Shown piece by piece: positions 5,672-7,674 of a stretch of 7,674 nucleotides of DNA (position 1 is the first letter of the stretch; each line of letters starts with the position of its first letter). The stretch is taken from assembly GCA_030754315.1 (NCBI GenBank), contig JASMAO010000056.1, forward strand, positions 1 through 7,674, in the 5' to 3' direction. The notes under the pieces are model-generated. The model worked only from the letters and a program-made list of their open reading frames with translations. It had not been told where the DNA came from and ran no database searches. A program made the translations under genes and the position numbers. Origin of the DNA: SAR202 cluster bacterium. GTDB lineage: Bacteria; Chloroflexota; Dehalococcoidia; Lucifugimonadales; JASMAO01.

Positions 5672-6430
5672 AAACTTGCAATGAGCGGCTGCGAATATGC
5701 TGGGACAACTACCCTTGGATTAGCAATCTCGGGTTGGGTTGAAAATACTCTGGGTGCCGATTTTGGCTTCCACGATCATTTCAAAATCCCTCACGTTTCT
5801 CATCCACCCGGAGATTCAAAGGAAGAGAACGATAAGGCCTATGCCGACTGGTCTGCCGGCAAAGGGCCAGACCCCACACGCATGGGCTTAACTACCGAGG
5901 AGCAAGAGTTGTTTCTTGCATTGACTCCGAATCTACAAGAAATGTTCCAGCGTTACCATTTAGACTACCATCTCCAGCCAAGCTTTTACGCTGCCCCCCA
6001 TCACAACGTGATTGGCATGCACGTGGAAGAGGCAGTGTACGCACCGTTGTACTATGGCTACGGCGGTCCTGGCGAATATGCTGACCGTACTCAAATGGTC
6101 CATCATATCGAGGAGCGTATGCTGGAAATGGCGCCTGACACTGTTAACATTCTAGTCACCGCGTCACCCGAAGTGATACGGCAACGTATGAAAGACGATC
6201 CACATCAGAACGCTGTTCTCAGGGAAAAAGACATAGAACACGTGTTGCAACGATTCCAAGAAGAGTTCGATAAGTCCTTAATTAGCAATAAGTTCTCAAT
6301 TGATACCAGCACCGCCACAGTTGACGAATCACTAGCTGAATTCGTGGAGAAAATCGACCCTTTTCTGAACGACGCCGACCGCACATGTATTCTGGTTGAA
6401 AACGCCAAAAAAGCAGGAGAGTGGGTCTAA
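5669..6430 (+). CDS. P-loop NTPase/nucleotide kinase-like protein with degenerate Walker A
   Basis: This 253-residue protein has an N-terminal strand-loop-helix MKLAMSGCEYAGTTTLG that looks like the P-loop of small-molecule kinases (GxxxxGK[ST]), but Thr13 occupies the Lys position. Near 159-175 VNILVTASPEVIRQRM matches the strand plus 'R..R' segment that starts the LID region in deoxynucleoside/thymidylate-kinase-like folds. The next helix (REKDIEHVLQRFQEEFDKS, about 185-203), IDTST and the helix DESLAEFVEKID also fit that fold. Residues 34-50 are unusually His- and Pro-rich (FHDHFKIPHVSHPPGD). No signal peptide or membrane segment is seen. It is probably a cytosolic phosphotransferase or nucleotide-binding protein. 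Without the Lys, catalysis may be lost or use another residue. Substrate unknown. The gap to the methyltransferase gene is 69 bases, so they may be co-transcribed. Confidence 0.6.
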   Translation: MKLAMSGCEYAGTTTLGLAISGWVENTLGADFGFHDHFKIPHVSHPPGDSKEENDKAYADWSAGKGPDPTRMGLTTEEQELFLALTPNLQEMFQRYHLDYHLQPSFYAAPHHNVIGMHVEEAVYAPLYYGYGGPGEYADRTQMVHHIEERMLEMAPDTVNILVTASPEVIRQRMKDDPHQNAVLREKDIEHVLQRFQEEFDKSLISNKFSIDTSTATVDESLAEFVEKIDPFLNDADRTCILVENAKKAGEWV

Positions 6431-6499
6431 ACGCCTGAAGCTTTTACCCAACACGGATAAATGTAGGAACATCTCTCTCATTCAGAAGAGGCTGAGTTA

Positions 6500-7501
6500 A
6501 TGCAAATAAGATCTCCCCAACCAAAAGGAATCATGGAACGGCTTAACTCCGATGTCGTGCTGGGTGACGGAGGATACATCGTCGAACTCGAGCAGCGGGG
6601 CCATGTTGTTACGGGCGCCTTCACACCCGAGGTTTCCATAACTCATCCTGAAGCAATACGAGAATTGCATTACGAAATGAAAAACGCCGGATGCGAAGTG
6701 CTTCAAGTCATGGCTTTCTATGGCAGTCGAGAAAAACTATCGACCGTTGGGTTCGGAGACCAAACTATGGAAATAAACAAGGCAGCAACGAGCATCGCTC
6801 GGGAGATTGCAGGAAACGACCTACTAGTCGCTGGCGACCTAAGCACAACCTGGAAGTGGACGGAAAATAGCGCAGACGCGGAGCAGTTGGTAAGTGGCAT
6901 GTTTGACGAACAGATTGAGGCTCAGTCAGGTGTCGACTTCTTCATAGGGGAACTCTTTTACAACCTTGGTGAAGCACTACTATGCCTTAAGCGGATAAAA
7001 ACCACTAGTGGCCTGCCAGCTATGATCACAATGTCCTTTCGTGGTAACAATTTAACCGAAGACGGGTTCACAGCCAGCGACGCAGCCAAACATCTCCACG
7101 ATGCCGGAGCAGATATAGTCGGGCTGAACTGCATGAACGACCCTGAACACATGTATCCACACATTCTGGAAATGCGTGCTGCATTCGACGGATACCTAGC
7201 AGCGCAACCAGTGGCCTTCCGTTGCACCGACGAAACTCCTTGGTTCACAGGTCTACCTTCCTTTCCTGACCGTCTTGAACCAACGCAAATCACACGGTTC
7301 GAACTAGGCGAATTCGCCACTCGTGCCAAAGACATGGGAGTCAACTACATAGGTGGATGTTGCGGATGCAAGGCGACTCATATGCGTGAGATGGCCAAAG
7401 CGCTCGGGAAGTACAGCGCGGATTCCCGCTGGAACGCAAACCCTGAAACACCCATGAGCGAGACGGAATACAACTGGGAACGTCGCCAGAAATCAATATA
7501 G
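6500..7501 (+). CDS. Homocysteine S-methyltransferase family protein, betaine-homocysteine methyltransferase-like
   Basis: This is a 333-residue zinc-dependent methyltransferase of the BHMT/homocysteine S-methyltransferase family, cytosolic. It is expected to move a methyl group from a donor to a thiol acceptor such as homocysteine. The Zn ligands are visible: Cys211 (GLNC) and Cys287-Cys288 (IGGCCGC). The N-terminus KGIMERLNSDVVLGDGG, the block TPEVSITHPEAIRELH, AFYGSREKL and the late block LEPTQITRFELG all follow human BHMT closely, which supports the ATG at 6500 (AGAGG at 6487-6491, 8-base spacer). It ends about 70 residues earlier than human BHMT (406), so it lacks most of the C-terminal oligomerisation arm. 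Compared with BHMT, Trp44 becomes Phe41 and Tyr160 becomes Leu152, both near the betaine site. The methyl donor may therefore not be glycine betaine. Family call firm, substrate uncertain. Confidence 0.88.
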   Translation: MQIRSPQPKGIMERLNSDVVLGDGGYIVELEQRGHVVTGAFTPEVSITHPEAIRELHYEMKNAGCEVLQVMAFYGSREKLSTVGFGDQTMEINKAATSIAREIAGNDLLVAGDLSTTWKWTENSADAEQLVSGMFDEQIEAQSGVDFFIGELFYNLGEALLCLKRIKTTSGLPAMITMSFRGNNLTEDGFTASDAAKHLHDAGADIVGLNCMNDPEHMYPHILEMRAAFDGYLAAQPVAFRCTDETPWFTGLPSFPDRLEPTQITRFELGEFATRAKDMGVNYIGGCCGCKATHMREMAKALGKYSADSRWNANPETPMSETEYNWERRQKSI

Positions 7502-7674
7502 TAATCGACCACATGATGACTGCCAGCGTCATACGGCTGACTCACAAAACAATGCCCTACGAAAAAGATAAGTATGACGAGGACAACTAGACGGCCTTAC
7601 AGGGTGGCTTCCTATTTCTGATCCAGACGTAATCGCGGTTAGCACACGTCGAGATCAACAAAAAGACCATCCTG
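7502..7674 (+). other. 173 bases at the window end without a supported gene
   Basis: No RNA gene, terminator hairpin or convincing start is seen. ATG 7513 opens a 25-codon frame ending at TAG 7588-7590 but lacks a ribosome binding site. The frame 7578-7674 stays open to the window end (it includes GWLPISDPDVIAVSTRRD) but has no ATG, GTG or TTG in it. It could be a gene remnant or plain spacer. Confidence 0.4.

Noticed and set aside
6958..7344. 128-residue frame on the minus strand.
   Set aside because: It lies wholly inside the methyltransferase gene on the other strand, whose Zn cysteines and BHMT blocks are intact; its Ser/Arg-rich product matches nothing I know.
7513..7590. 25-codon ORF starting with ATG ATG after the methyltransferase.
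   Set aside because: There is no ribosome binding site, no recognisable motif, and it is well within chance length.

Overview
This is a compact bacterial metabolic locus with moderate GC (by eye about half). All convincing genes lie on the + strand. There are no RNA genes, transposases, phage genes or CRISPR arrays. The source cannot be fixed from sequence alone. The ClpS-like protein carries a VILHNDxVHSMDYV block typical of the actinobacterial/chloroflexotal ClpS type. The mix of an enolase-superfamily dehydratase, an amidohydrolase and a methyltransferase suits an uncultured heterotroph such as a marine Dehalococcoidia/SAR202-like Chloroflexota. That placement is inference with low confidence.

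Layout. Positions 2-88 are the C-terminus of a short-chain dehydrogenase/reductase (SDR). After a 119-base gap with a TATAAT box comes an N-acyl-D-amino-acid-deacylase-like amidohydrolase (208-1794). A possible 33-residue ORF (1891-1992) follows, with a good ribosome binding site, and overlaps the candidate start region of a DapA/NAL-family lyase (1995-2972). A divergent ClpS-like adaptor (3003-3302) lies 30 bases further on. A 208-base gap precedes an aldo/keto reductase (3511-4455, TTG start). A rhamnonate-dehydratase-like enolase-superfamily enzyme (4486-5562) follows 30 bases later. A gap with a good sigma70-type promoter then leads to a P-loop kinase-like protein lacking the Walker lysine (5669-6430, TTG start) and a betaine-homocysteine-methyltransferase-like enzyme (6500-7501). 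The last 173 bases hold no supported gene.

How the genes may work together (inference). An acid-sugar dehydratase, a DapA-family aldolase and two oxidoreductase families (SDR and AKR) are the parts of a non-phosphorylative aldonate route: oxidation of a sugar, dehydration of the aldonate to a 2-keto-3-deoxy acid, aldol cleavage to pyruvate plus an aldehyde, and reduction or oxidation of that aldehyde. The amidohydrolase could release the acid or amine from an N-acyl conjugate. The methyltransferase could take a methyl group from a betaine-like or sulfonium donor. The locus therefore looks like a scavenging cassette for a modified organic compound.

The unusual points are several family members with altered key residues: ClpS-like with Val for the Asp that binds the N-degron amino group, a BHMT-like enzyme with a changed methyl-donor pocket, a kinase-like protein without the P-loop Lys, and an amidohydrolase with altered metal-site positions. 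There is also a perfect 12-bp inverted repeat inside the start of the aldo/keto reductase gene.
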